NCBI GenBank assembly: GCA_014218235.1
Contig: CM024760.1
Coordinates: 143,111,245 to 143,175,244, forward strand
Direction of reading: 5' to 3'
Source of the DNA: Colocasia esculenta
Taxonomy: Eukaryota > Streptophyta > Magnoliopsida > Alismatales > Araceae
Length of the DNA: 64,000 nt
The position numbers and the translations under genes are program-made. Shown here piece by piece: positions 11,201 to 21,599 of this stretch; the first letter of the stretch is position 1, and the number at the start of each line of letters is the position of its first letter. The notes beneath the pieces are model-generated. The model saw only the letters and a list, made by a program, of their open reading frames with translations. It made no database searches and was not told the DNA's origin.

Positions 11201-11546
11201 AGTTTTTGGAGTTTCTTTGTGACTTGTGCATTCTCATAGTATGTAATTTTGAACGTTGTATTAGAGTATCACGAAAAGAATGTATAAGGGTGGACATTAT
11301 GTATTTATATTTCAGCAATTTAAATTATGTGATCTTTTAGTTCTTTATTGTTAATAGCAAACTTCATGTATGTTAAATGTGGATGATGAATGAATGAAGA
11401 CAATTGTCTTTTACTTCCGCTACTCTGTTGTATATTCGCGTGTATCTCAGCTGTATGTATCGTTTGGGTAAATGTCCCACTGTGAGGACTCTCGCTATAC
11501 CGACGTGGGTTGGTATAACCGTACCGATATAATGAGGGCCGTCACA
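8280..11546 (+). repeat. Chromovirus 5' LTR (3267 bp)
   Basis: It begins tgtaaggccctcg and ends gagggccgtcaca, with a short internal inverted match (ccctcg/gaggg) at the ends. It is flanked on the left by tgagc. A candidate TATA box, tatataagg, lies at 9926-9934. Words around ggcgtc and ggacgcc recur at 8525-8610 and 9205-9260. The ORFs it contains (for example at 10208-10702 on the minus strand) are chance frames in ATGTGTAA-rich sequence. Confidence 0.95.
10090..10560 (+). repeat. Degenerate ATGTGTAA words in the 5' LTR
   Basis: Irregularly spaced atgtgtaa, atgtgtaaatgtgtaa and related words fill most of this stretch. The same tract recurs in the 3' LTR at about 18255-18730. It looks like diffuse word expansion rather than a strict tandem repeat. 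No function can be read from it. Confidence 0.7.
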
Positions 11547-11551
11547 GAGAT

Positions 11552-11563
11552 TGGTATCAGAGC
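11552..11563 (+). other. Primer binding site, initiator tRNA-Met type
   Basis: The sequence tggtatcagagc, five bases after the 5' LTR, matches the complement of the 3' end of plant initiator tRNA-Met, the usual minus-strand primer of many plant LTR retrotransposons. Confidence 0.93.
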
Positions 11564-11619
11564 AACCGGTTGAGATTGCACATGAATATACCTAAGTCAT
11601 CATCCCCATTGCATGCTAA

Positions 11620-11725
11620 GTATGTCCACATGTGTAGAAAACACCAATAAGAAGTGAAAGATAGATAAGAAATGGTTAGAAAACTTAGTAACCTAGCTCT
11701 AATGGTGGCTGAAATTTTATTACAG
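11620..11725 (+). other. Possible leader intron upstream of gag ATG
   Basis: A good donor context (taa|gtatgt at 11619-11624) and a T-rich acceptor (attttattacag ending at 11725) bracket 106 AT-rich bases just before the gag start. This is less secure than the two coding introns because no reading frame constrains it. Confidence 0.35.
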
Positions 11726-11939
11726 CCATGGCTTCGAGAGGTAGGCGTGGTGGAGCGTCGGCCCGTGAGGACGAGCCGCGACGTGATGAGCAGGCGGAGC
11801 AACAGGCCCCAGCACCACGAGGCCCTGTACTTCCCCCACCCTGCCTGTGGATTACGGAGTATTCATGCAAGGTCTGGTACAAGCCATGCAGACGCAGGCT
11901 CATACCCAGGCAGCACTCCAGGCACAGTTGGAGGCCCAG

Positions 11940-12026
11940 GTAGAATAATGGAACAACTAAGTAGTTTGCTATTTAAATTGCATGATATTGTGTTTATCGT
12001 ATATTGTTTATTGTTGAATGTAGCAG
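11940..12026 (+). other. Intron-like segment 1 in gag (87 bp, phase 0)
   Basis: The left side reads gcccag|gtagaa and the right side tgtagcag|gctcag. The 87 bases are AT-rich and contain several stops, while the flanks are GC-richer and coding. Removing the segment joins two codons exactly (phase 0). Size and composition fit a short plant spliceosomal intron. Confidence 0.68.
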
Positions 12027-12218
12027 GCTCAGGCACCAGCTCAGGAACATGGTGGACCTCCCATCATGGAGCGATTCAAGAGGATGACCCCACCCTCTTT
12101 TAAGGGGGAGAGTGATCCATTAATGGCAGAAAGCTGGTTAAGGGAGACAGAGAAAATCTTCCGAGCCATCAGGTGCCCTGATGAGGATAAGGTGACACTA
12201 GCCACCTACATGCTACAG

Positions 12219-12297
12219 GTAGACTTTTAATTTGTATGTTTGTATGTTCTGCTTAATTTAGAATTTGTTAGTTGGTGCTTATGAAGGTGTATTGCAG
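12219..12297 (+). other. Intron-like segment 2 in gag (79 bp, phase 0)
   Basis: The left side reads ctacag|gtagac and the right side gtattgcag|gagaga. The 79 bases are T-rich with stops. They interrupt the capsid domain between YMLQ and ERADVWW, which should be contiguous in this family. Removal restores the codon boundary exactly. Confidence 0.72.
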
Positions 12298-12928
12298 GAG
12301 AGAGCGGATGTATGGTGGTCCTCCCTACTACGTACACGCTTTGAGGACGGAGCAGTAAACGTGACGTGGGACGCGTTCGTGAGGCTTTTCGAGCCAAGTT
12401 CGTTCCAGAGCATATCCAGGACAAAATGGAGCAGGAATTTCTCTCCCTGACGCAAGGCTCCATGACCGTGCTGGAATACGAGGCAAGGTTTTCTGAACTT
12501 TCTAAATATGCACCGCATATCGTAGAGGATGAGCGCAGGAAGACCAAGAAGTTCGTGATGGGACTCAAGCCATCACTGCGGACGAGACTCATGGCGTTTG
12601 ACCACCGCACGCTAGACGAGGCCCTCAGTGCTGCCTGCAGGCAGGAGGGAGAAATGGAGCAATATCTGGAGGAAAAGAAGGCTTCGCAGAAGAGGCCGGC
12701 AGCATCATTCCAGCGGTAGGATAAGAAGAAAACGGTGTACCAGACACCGCAGAAACCAGTGGCAGTCAGCAACTCTCAGGTACCTTCTGTACGTTCCCCT
12801 GGTGTGAAGAAAGAGTGTCCCCATTGTGGGAAGACACACGGTGGTTCCGAGTGTTGGTTGGTAGCGGGTAGATGCTTGAAGTGTGGGAGCAGCGACCACA
12901 AGATCAAAGATTGCCCAAGACTTCAGTA

Positions 12929-14044
12929 AGGAGCTCAGCGTGGAGCGCCAGCACCAGCAGTAGCGGCAGCCGCGCCAGCTACAGGAAGACCAGGAAGGCC
13001 TCGAGCCCCAGCTCGAGTGTTTGCTTTGGCACGCGAGGACGCCGAGCAGGCGGAGCATGTCACCGAAGGTACAGTTTTGCTTTTAGGTGTGCACGCTCGG
13101 GTTTTGTTTGATACGGGTGCTACTCACTCGTTCATTTCCGAGCAGTTCGCTAGGCAGTTAGCCCTAGAGTCAGGCGTAGAGTCTGAGGAGTTAGAGGTCC
13201 CTTTGTCTGTGCACACCCCTGCGGGTACGGTATCAACTAGGAAGTGCATTCCGTCGTTACCTGTGTGCATTGAGGATAGAATCCTAGATGGGTGTTTCTT
13301 CTTGCTAAAGATGAAGGACTATGATGCTATTCTTGGTCTGGATTGGCTAGAGGAGCACTATGCGTTAGTGGATTGTCGTCGGAAGAGGATTGTTTTCCGC
13401 ATTCCTGGTGAGGACGAGTTCTCTCATCCCTTGCCAAAGAACTTAGCGGGAAAGTTAGTTATCTCTGCCATGAAGGCGATGCGCATGGTGAACAAGGGTT
13501 GTGACGCATTTCTTGCCAGCGTTATGCTAGTACCCGATGCTGGTTCGTCACTGACTCTTGCAGAGATCGATGTGGTGCAGGAATTTCCAGATGTCTTTCC
13601 CGATGACTTTTATGGATTGCCACCAGATAGGGAGATAGAGTTCACTATAGAGTTGCTTCCATGCACCTCTCCTATCTCGAAGGCCCCATATCGGATGGCC
13701 CCTGCAGAGTTAGCCGAGTTGAGGAAGCAATTGCAAGAATTGCTTGATAAGGGATTCATTCACCCTAGTGTTTCCCCTTGGGGCGCACCTGTATTGTTCG
13801 TCAAGAAGAAAGATGGGTCACTTAGGTTGTGTATTGAGTATAGGAAGTTGAACCAAGTGACTGTGAAGAACAGGTACCCCTTACCTCGGATTGATGATCT
13901 GTTTGACCAGTTGCAGGATGCATCAGTCTTTTCTAAGATTGACTTGCGATCTGGTTATCATCAGTTGCGGATTAGGAGTGAGGATGTGTCCAAGACGGCA
14001 TTTAGATCCCGTTATGGACATTATGAGTTCTTGGTCCTTCCTTT
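12929..14044 (+). pseudogene. Chromovirus pol, part 1: aspartic protease and N-terminal reverse transcriptase
   Basis: The retroviral-type aspartic protease has its active-site motif DTGATHS at 13110-13130, with ILGLDWL downstream. This is followed by the reverse transcriptase N-terminal half: the PPDREIEF and APYRMAP regions, then KKDGSLRLCIEYRKLN and YPLPRIDDLFDQL (about 13800-13910) and IDLRSGYHQLRI. The frame is open from about 12930, just after the gag stop, to 14044. It then breaks at a one-base loss just before the 'FGL-N-A' region of RT. The normal product would process the polyprotein and copy element RNA in cytoplasmic particles. Confidence 0.93.
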
Positions 14045-14896
14045 GGATTGACCAACGCCCTTGCAGCGTTCATGGATCTCATGAACCGGGTGTTTAGTCC
14101 GTATTTAGATAGCTTTGTTGTTGTGTTCATTGATGACGTGTTGGTCTATTCTCCGGATGAGGCCACGCACCGTCAGCATTTGAGGTTGGTTTTAGAGGTT
14201 CTCCGTGAGCACAAGCTGTATGCAAAGTTCAGCAAGTGCGAGTTCTGGTTGCGCGAGGTTCACTTTCTCGGGCATGTCATCTCCGGCGCTGGTGTTGCAG
14301 TTGATCCAGCAAAGGCCCAAGCAGTCATGGATTGGGAGATTCCCCAGACCCCTTCGGAGATTCGTAGTTTCATTGGGTTAGCTGGTTATTATCGGCGATT
14401 CATTGAGGGTTTCTCATCCATCGCCGCCCCTTTGACAAAGCTGACCAGGAAAGGTGAGAAGTTTGTATGGTCTGAGGCATGTGAGCGTAGCTTTCAGCTA
14501 TTGAAGGCTAAGCTTACTTCTGCTCCGGTATTGGTATTGCCTAGTGGTTCAGAAGGTTTTGCCATTTATACGGATGCATCTCAGATTGGTTTAGGCTGTG
14601 TACTCATGCAGCGAGAGAGGGTAGTGGCTTATGCTTCTCGTCAGTTGAAGGAGCATGAGAGGAACTATCCGACTCATGATTTGGAGCTCGCAGCTGTGGT
14701 TCATGCACTAAAGATCTGGAGGCACTATCTTTATGGTGTCAGATTTGAGGTGTTTACCGACCACAAGAGCTTGAAGTATCTTTTCTCCCAAAAGGAATTA
14801 AACCTGAGGCAGAGGAGATCGATTGAGTTCTTGAAGGACTATGACTTCGACCCAGTATCATCCTGGAAAGGCGAACGTCGTAGCGGATGCTCTTAG
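14045..14896 (+). pseudogene. Chromovirus pol, part 2: reverse transcriptase catalytic core and RNase H
   Basis: This begins after the frameshift at about 14044. It carries the RT catalytic motif FIDDVLVYS at 14126-14152, the thumb region with GHVISGAGVAVDPAK, and the start of RNase H at about 14550 (FAIYTDASQIGLGCVL, including the catalytic Asp of YTDAS). RNase H continues through YASRQLKEHERNYPTHDLEL and VFTDHKSLKYL. A second frameshift near 14855-14860 ends the frame at a stop by 14896, while the correct sense continues in the frame of the next segment. Confidence 0.93.
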
Positions 14897-16300
14897 TAGA
14901 AAGAGGTCTTCGCTCCAGCAGGATTGGAAGATGTTGGAGGATGCAGCGTGCTCTATGACCGAGTTAGAGCCATTGCTGTGTCAGGCTTTTGTAGCTCAGC
15001 TATCCCTTAGATCCTCAGTCTTGGATGAGGTGATCGAGCAGCAGAAAGCCAACCCTAGATTGTTAGATTTAGTGGGTAAGGCGGGCATTGTTCGTGATGA
15101 GGACGGTGTGATTAGATTTCAGCACCGTGTTTGTGTCCCTGATGTGGTAGATGTCCGTGAGCATGTGTTAGCGGAGGCTCATAGGTCGCGATTCTCTATT
15201 CATCCGGGTAACACTAAGATGTATCAAGACCTGAAGAGATCAGTTTGGTGGTCCGGCATGAAGAAGGATGTTGCGGATTATGTGTCTAGATGTCTAGTAT
15301 GTCAGCAAGTGAAAGCCGAGCGGCAGCGACCATCCGGCCTTATGCAGAGGATGGATATCCCAGTGTGGAAGTGGGAAGCTGTCACTATGGACTTCGTTTC
15401 GGGTTTGCCTCGATCTAGAAGGGGCAATGACTCGATTTGGGTTGTTGTAGATAGATTCTCGAAGACTGCTCATTTCTTGCCCATGAAGAAGAAGCAGTCA
15501 GTAGAGAGTTTGGCTAGATTGTATGTTAGCGGTATCATTAGATTGCATGGTGTGCCGAAGTCGATCATTTCGGATCGAGATCCGAGATTTACTTCGAGCT
15601 GTGGAAGGGTCTTCAGATGCGTTAGGTTCGGAGCTTAAGCTCAGTTCGGCGTTTCATCCCCAGACCGATGGACAGTCCGAGAGGACTATCCAGACGCTCG
15701 AGGATATGTTGAGAGCGTGTGTTCTGGATTGGAAGGATGATTGGGAGCGTCATTTACCTCTTGTGGAGTTCGCATACAACAACAGCTTTCATGCTAGTAT
15801 TGGTATGGCTCCATTCGAGGCGTTGTATGGTAGGCCCTGCAGATCTCCTTTATGTTGGGAGGAGACTGGTGATAGGCAGTTGATCGGACCGGAGTTAGTT
15901 CAGGAAACTTCGGATAAGATTCAGCTTATCAGGAAAAGACTTGTTGCGGCACAGGATAGGCAGAAGAGTTATGCCGACAACAGAAGGAAGGATTTGGAGT
16001 TCGAGGTTGGCGATCATGTCTTCTTGAAGATATCGCCTACTCGAGGTGTTGTCAGATTTGGCAGGCATAGCAAGCTAAGCCCTAGATTCATTGGCCCATA
16101 TGAGATTCTCAGACGTTTGGGCAGCGTGGCATATGAGCTAGCATTACCCCCAGCTTTGGCTAGCGTTCACCCTGTATTCCACGTATCTATGCTCAGGAAG
16201 TATGTCCGAGATCCGTCTCATGTGATTAGTCATGAGCCAGTGGAGATCCAGCCAGATCTTTCGTATGTCGAGCAACCAGAGCCATTCTTGACCGGAAGGT
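14841..16300 (+). pseudogene. Chromovirus pol, part 3: end of RNase H and integrase
   Basis: The RNase H tail (HPGKANVVADALSR) is followed by the integrase. Its N-terminal HHCC zinc finger spans about 15165-15320 (AEAHRSRFSIHPG... then CLVCQQVKAE). The catalytic core follows, with VTMDFVSGLPRS as the first Asp region, the second Asp region near ISDRDPRF, and FHPQTDGQSERTIQTLE leading to the catalytic Glu. Base losses near 15595-15640 move the sense to a second frame that runs on to about 16300. It contains the GPFEIL/GPYEIL-type C-terminal domain (LSPRFIGPYEIL) and HPVFHVSMLRKY. A further frame change occurs near 16280. Confidence 0.92.
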
Positions 16301-16424
16301 TCAGCATCTCCGGAACAAGAGAATTGCGTCGGTGAAGGTCCTATGGCGGAACTTCTCACGCGAGGAGGCTACTTGGGAGCTTGAGGATGCGATGAAGAAG
16401 AAGTATCCCCTCTTGTTTGAGTAG
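16267..16424 (+). pseudogene. Integrase C-terminal chromodomain
   Basis: After a frame change near 16280 the sequence encodes a chromodomain-like tail with VKVLWRN and EEATWELED, ending in YPLLFE and TAG at 16422-16424. In chromoviruses this domain reads chromatin marks and steers integration into heterochromatin. Together with the long LTRs it supports a Tekay-type assignment. Confidence 0.88.
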
Positions 16425-16456
16425 TGTCGTTCTAACTTCGAGGACGAAGTTTCTTT

Positions 16457-16467
16457 AAGGGGAGAGG
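16457..16467 (+). other. Chromovirus polypurine tract
   Basis: The sequence aaggggagagg directly precedes the 3' LTR start (tgtaagg at 16468), the expected plus-strand priming site. Confidence 0.92.
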
Positions 16468-19400
16468 TGTAAGGCCCTCGAATTTCCGTCGCATTATTTG
16501 TATTTGGTGTGTGTATATGTGCTTGTGTATGTATATACATACTTACGTACGTATTAATTAGTACAATTACGTGTGCATGTGTTTATACTAATGAAATAAT
16601 GCATGTATTGAATGGTGAGTATGGATAACCTACCATAACATATTGCATGTATATATGCATGGTATGCATGGTTTTCTGCATATTTTAGACTTCTGGCCGA
16701 AGGCCATCTTGGCGTCAACCCCTAGCCGTTGAGGTGGTGTCAGCGTCCAGACATGGACGCCAACACTAATCCTGGCGTCTAACGATATGGACGCCTATTT
16801 CTCTGGCCTGCATGCGTAGCAGAGCCAGAAATTCCGGAAACAAGAAAGCTCAGCCATTGGGGAGCTGTCCCCAAGGCTCTGAGAGCTGTCTTGTCCCCCT
16901 GTGAGTGGGAGAGGCCTCCCCTTATGTCTGAACCCGGATCTGCCTTCTCCCACTCCTCTCTTCACCTTTGCAAGAGAGAAACCAGGAGAAAAAACCCTAG
17001 TTCTGAGCTGTGAGAAAACCCACCCTTTTGCACCCAAAGATCCAACTTCCTGGAGCTAGATCCGGCCATCTTCCACGACAAGAGGATAGCTGGAGCAAAG
17101 GAGGAGGCTTCCCCGACATCCCCTTGGTGTGGAGATCATCCAGGAGCCCGAGGAAGAAGATCTAGGAGGGAGTTCTGCACCTTCTTGGGACTGCCCAAGG
17201 AGGGCTTCTCCGAGCACCTTTGATCCATTGAGCATTTTCTAAAAGGCAAGTGACCTAACCATAATGTCCCCGTATGTGTCTAGGTCGTTTCTACTATTTT
17301 TATGAATTTTCCCTCGAGTCCTAGACCCTCACATTCACCCAAACTTGAGAGCTCGGGTCTGTGTTTCTGCACAGACCTGCATTGACGGCAAGGTCATGGA
17401 CGCTGAGATCATGCTTGGCGTCCATCGACCATGCCGCTGACCCTGAGTCAGCGGCCAAAGACCGCCGCCAAGTTCCTCTGGACAGAACAATGACCTGTTC
17501 TGCCCTTCCTATACAACTATTTTCGGTATGGTTTCCGTGAATGAGGATATATGGTAACCCTATACACTATGTATATTGTTAAATGTGGTGTGTGGATGAG
17601 TGTGATGTGTGGTGGTGGATGTTAGAAGATTGTATTCCATGAATTTGTAAGCATGACTTGTTGATGATCTTGCAATTTATGCTTTATGATTAGGATTAGT
17701 CTGAATGCCTCAGTTTTATTAGATCATGAAGATTAGTGGATCAGTATACATGTACTCAGTTTTTGATAAATTTCCATGCTTGTATAAATTGCTAATAAAT
17801 TCGGTTCGGTAAATAGAAAGGCATGTAAGAATGATTTGTGGTGATCGATCTATAGTTGTATGATTTAGGGTAATTCTGTATTCTCAGATCATGTATATAA
17901 TAGTAATCTATGTTCAAACAGTAAGTGGTAAAAATGCATGATGTGTTAAACTCCATGACAACCTAAATTGTGAATGGCATGCGAAATAGGTATTTGATTT
18001 TCTGTAAATTCTATTTAGCTCAGAAAAATCTAAAAATTTGAATGTATGACCTTGAACCCGAAAACAGCATGTGGTTAAAATTTCAGGTCATTTGGACCAG
18101 TATATAAGGAGTTATGTATTTTTCATGTGAAATGTAATAATCTATGTACATTATCATAATGTGATTAGATATTGTTTAACCCAACCTGATTAGTGCATTT
18201 ACTGTGTGTTAAACTCTTGAAATCTGTAGTGCCATGTCAGAAAAATAGAGATATGCATGTGAGTGAGAAAGTGAATGAGATGAAAAGTGATATGTGTAAA
18301 ACCATGTGTAAATCGGTAAAATGTGTAAATGTGTAACTGTGCCAATGTGACACTGCTTCCGTAGAGGGCAGTGGAACTGTATCAGGGAAAAGTCCCCCTG
18401 AGAAAGTTCAATGTGTAAGTGACCCTAAGGGCATTAGGGGAAATCCTGGAGGTGGACAAGTACCACTGGTTAGGGTGAAGACTTGTTTCCCGGTCTGCGC
18501 AGTCCAAGAGTCGCCATTGGAATGCCTAGATGGCGTCTATGTGTAATGTGATGTGTATATGTCCTTCTTTGGTGGTTTGGACTATGTGTCACGGCACCTA
18601 AAATGTGTAATGGGTAATGTGTAATGTGTATGTGTTCATGTGTAAATGTGTAAGTGAACAATGTGAATATGTATGTGCAAAGTGCAACCATGTGAAAGAG
18701 GAAACTTGTGTAAAGAAAATGTGAAATTCTAAATGTGAGGATATGATATTGAAATCCAGTGAGACAAATTTGAAACCATGTGAAATCAGTAATCTTATGT
18801 TGTTATCATCATGTTTATATGTGCAAAATGTCTAGAATCCATGTTAGGGATAATAGATGAGCACGGGCACAAAATAGCATGATTGGTTGTTCACATGATA
18901 TGTTTTAAGCAACATGGTAGCTCTCATGTGTAGGTTTACAGCCATTAAACCATATGAAACCAGCAACTTGTAGCATGTGAAAATGTCTATATATATGCTT
19001 AAGAACATGTAAAACTCATGCTAGTTGTGTTTCCTTTCATATATGCACAATGTTCATGTTGGTAGCTCTCATGTCTTGGTTCTTTAAAGGCAAATTTCAT
19101 GAGTAAATTGAATAGAGAGCATGTGATAGGTAAAGTTTTATTCTTAGAAATCTGAAAGCATGGTCCATGTATTAATTTGTAAAACTTTCATGCCATGTGT
19201 TGAAAATTTTGAATGTGTATGTAGAAACCGCTATGACTTATACATGTACGTTATGAGTAGTGTTGCTTGCTGAGTCTTTAGACTCACTCCTTGCTTGGCG
19301 TACAGGTGTAGTTGGTGACGTGGCACGTTGGAGGAGACAGTGGAGATGGACTCCGAGCGCGGAGATTAGTTTTGGAGTTTCTTTGTGTCTTGTGCATTCT

Positions 19401-19713
19401 CATAGTATGTAATTTTGAACGTTGTATTAGAGTATCACGAAAAGAATGTATAAGTGTGGACATTATGTATTTATATTTCAGCAATTTAAATTATGTGAAT
19501 CTTTTAGTTCTTTATTGTTAATTGCAAACTTCATGTATGTTAAATGTGGATGATGAATGAATGAAGACAGTTGTCTTTTACTTCCGCTACTCTGTTGTAT
19601 ATTCGCGTGTATCTCAGCTGTATGTATTGTTTGGGTAAATGTCCCACTGTGAGGACTCTCGCTATACCGACGTGGGTTGGTATAACCGTACCGGTATAAT
19701 GAGGGCCATCAAA
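16468..19713 (+). repeat. Chromovirus 3' LTR (3246 bp)
   Basis: A copy of 8280-11546. Differences by eye are scattered substitutions and many single-base indels. It ends gagggccatcaaa, whereas the 5' LTR ends gtcaca, so the terminal ca is mutated. It is followed by target duplication tgagc at 19714-19718. Confidence 0.95.
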
Positions 19714-19786
19714 TGAGCTGCCATAGATCTTCTCTAAGATCGTTGGATCTTCTTGAATGATCAGAGAACCTCTCTCTAATACCACT
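19714..19786 (-). mobile_element. copia-0 leader: gag start codon and PBS
   Basis: On the minus strand, the LTR end at 19787 is followed by two bases, then TGGTATTAGAGA (19784-19773), a variant of the initiator-Met PBS. The gag ATG is at 19724-19722. The frame continues beyond the chromovirus insertion at 8279. Confidence 0.85.
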
Positions 19787-21599
19787 TGTTGGCCCTTTTG
19801 GTACGACAGCAAGCTAACCTAGAGGGGGGGGGTGAATAGGTTTTCCGAAGTCTGAAACAGAAACTTAAACACAAAAAATTGACACTTGAAACTTTGGTTA
19901 GTTTAGTGTGATAAAGATTAGTAGTGCGGAAGCAAATAAACAATCACACAAATGACACAAGGAATTTATCCTGGTTCGGCCCTTCCCACATGGAAGTCCT
20001 ACGTCCAGTCCCCAAGCAACCTCTTGGGATTTTACTAACCAAGGGTACAGTCCCCCTCAAGGACAATACAACACCCAGCACCCCAGCTGGTCTTCTTCTC
20101 TTTCCCGGGTAAGAAGGCAGCCCACTTCTCTTACAGGTAAAGAAGCCAACCTCCTGGTACAAACCCCAGTGCGGTTCTGCTAGACACAAACCCTTAGCTA
20201 GGTGCTACACTGTATACAGTCCTACAGCTGGACAGAAATCTTTCTTAGAAAAGAAAGATCAAAGCTGAGAGTTGGAACAAATGAAATCCAACTAAAAGAA
20301 CTCTCAGCGAAAAAGACTCTCTCCCCTAGATTACAAGATGCACACAGAGAGAGTGAAGAGAGGAGAAGGAGCTTGAATGCTTGAGTGCTTCAGATGCTTG
20401 AACACTTCTTCTTGGGCTCGGGCTCTTTCTCTCTTTTCCTTTGAGTGTATTTGGAGTTAAGGTTCCTCACTGACTGTACACTCCTTCAAAGATTTTCAGG
20501 AAGGCTCTGCTTTGTTCTTCAGCCATGCTTCATCTTTTATATGAGCAGCTTTTGAATAGATCCGTTGAAGAGATTCATTGGAGTTCTAGCCGTTGCTCAT
20601 CTCTCTTCATTTGTCTTAATCAGACTCTGGTGGTCTTCGAGGTCTGTGTCATAGAAAGAGTGTTAGCATAAAAGAGTGTTTATGATAAACGGTGCATACC
20701 ACTGTGTTTCTGCTAACATGATAAAAATAGTAGTTCATATCTTTTTCTGACAAGACTCTAAAATACGCATGCAGCTTTTTCTGTCAGAAGATATTTGACT
20801 TTTCATTTGGCGCCAAAAAGCACTTTAAACAATTGATGTTTAAATTGAAGTGAATCATTGTTTAAGTTATTTATCAAATCGTTATGATGAACACATCGTC
20901 ATTTAAGTGAAAGTAAATCGATATGATGATCAAGTCGTTGTTTCACTTATCAAATCGTTATGGCAAGCAAATCGATGTGCAACCAAATCATTGTGAGAAC
21001 AAATCATTGTTCTCACTTACCAAATCGATGTGAGATGCAAATCGTTGTTCTCACTTATCAAATCGATGTGAGAATCAAATCGTTGTTTCTCACTTATCAA
21101 ATCGTTATGAGAACCAAATCGATATGAGAGCAAATCGTTGTTCTCACTTATCAAATCGTTATGAGAACCAAATCGTTATGAGAGCAAATCGTTGCACTCA
21201 CTTATCAAATCGATGTGAGACGTAAATCGTTATGGCACTTAGCGAATCGATGTAAGAACCAAATCGTTATGAGAGCAAATCATTGTTCTCACTTATGAAA
21301 TTGTTATATGGTCAAATCGATGTTTCACTTAACGAATCGTTACACAATCAAATCGTTGTGTAACTTTTCAAATCGTTTGTTAGTGAAATCAATGTGGCAC
21401 TTTGAATTGAAATCGATGTATATTGAATGAACATCGATCTAGCATTTTAGTGCACCGCACATAGCGATAATTTTTGTCAATTTATATTTCTTAGAAAGCA
21501 TGATATTAAATATTTAATAATATTTAATTAATCATAAATTGTGTTATCACCAAAATATAAGGGTAAAATATAAGAGTAAAATATAAGAGTGGTTCAACA
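19787..21599 (-). repeat. copia-0 5' LTR (1813 bp)
   Basis: On the + strand it starts tgttggccc and ends gttcaaca, giving TG...CA on both strands. U5 holds a ctagagggggggtgaatag tract and a cctacgtccagtccccaag block that recur in the other copia LTRs here. A minus-strand TATA box (TATAAAAG) lies at 20534-20541. Position 20488 is where the sister LTR is cut by the CACTA element. Confidence 0.93.
20828..21445. repeat. AAATCGTTGT / AAATCGATGT word array in copia-0 5' LTR
   Basis: The same irregular array as at 6318-6955, upstream (minus-strand sense) of the TATA box, so within U3. Several words differ from the sister array by CG to CA or TG changes, as expected from deamination of methylated cytosine. 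Confidence 0.9.

Larger units (their letters stand above)
11728..12928 (+). pseudogene. Chromovirus gag, split by two intron-like segments
   Basis: The Gag capsid/nucleocapsid precursor starts at ATG 11728 with an Arg-rich N-terminus (MASRGRRGG). The coding sense continues to 11939, resumes at 12027-12218 as an open block of exactly 64 codons with WLRETEKIFRAIRC, and resumes again at 12298 with ERADVWWSSL. This is the order of a Retrotrans_gag capsid domain. The C-terminal part (from about 12786) has Cys/His clusters of the zinc-knuckle type (CPHCGKTH, then CLKCGSSDHKIKDC). Disabling changes are a frame change within exon 1 (about 11830-11865), a one-base frameshift near 12380, an in-frame TAG at 12718 and TAA at 12926-12928. 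The two gaps carry GT...AG ends and are listed separately. Confidence 0.88.
8280..19713 (+). mobile_element. Complete Ty3/gypsy chromovirus, Tekay-like, 11.4 kb
   Basis: The element runs LTR (8280-11546), PBS, gag, protease, RT, RNase H, integrase, chromodomain, polypurine tract, LTR (16468-19713). The 5-bp target duplication tgagc is exact at 8275-8279 and 19714-19718. It sits in copia-0 gag. The two LTRs, each about 3.25 kb, are very similar by eye, which suggests a fairly recent insertion. Very long LTRs together with a C-terminal chromodomain fit the Tekay/Del lineage. Several frameshifts and stops disable the polyprotein. The 3' LTR terminus is mutated (caaa instead of caca). Confidence 0.96.

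Noticed and set aside
12227..12772. 181-residue minus-strand ORF
   Set aside because: It is the antisense of the gag capsid region, whose sense strand has clear family motifs.
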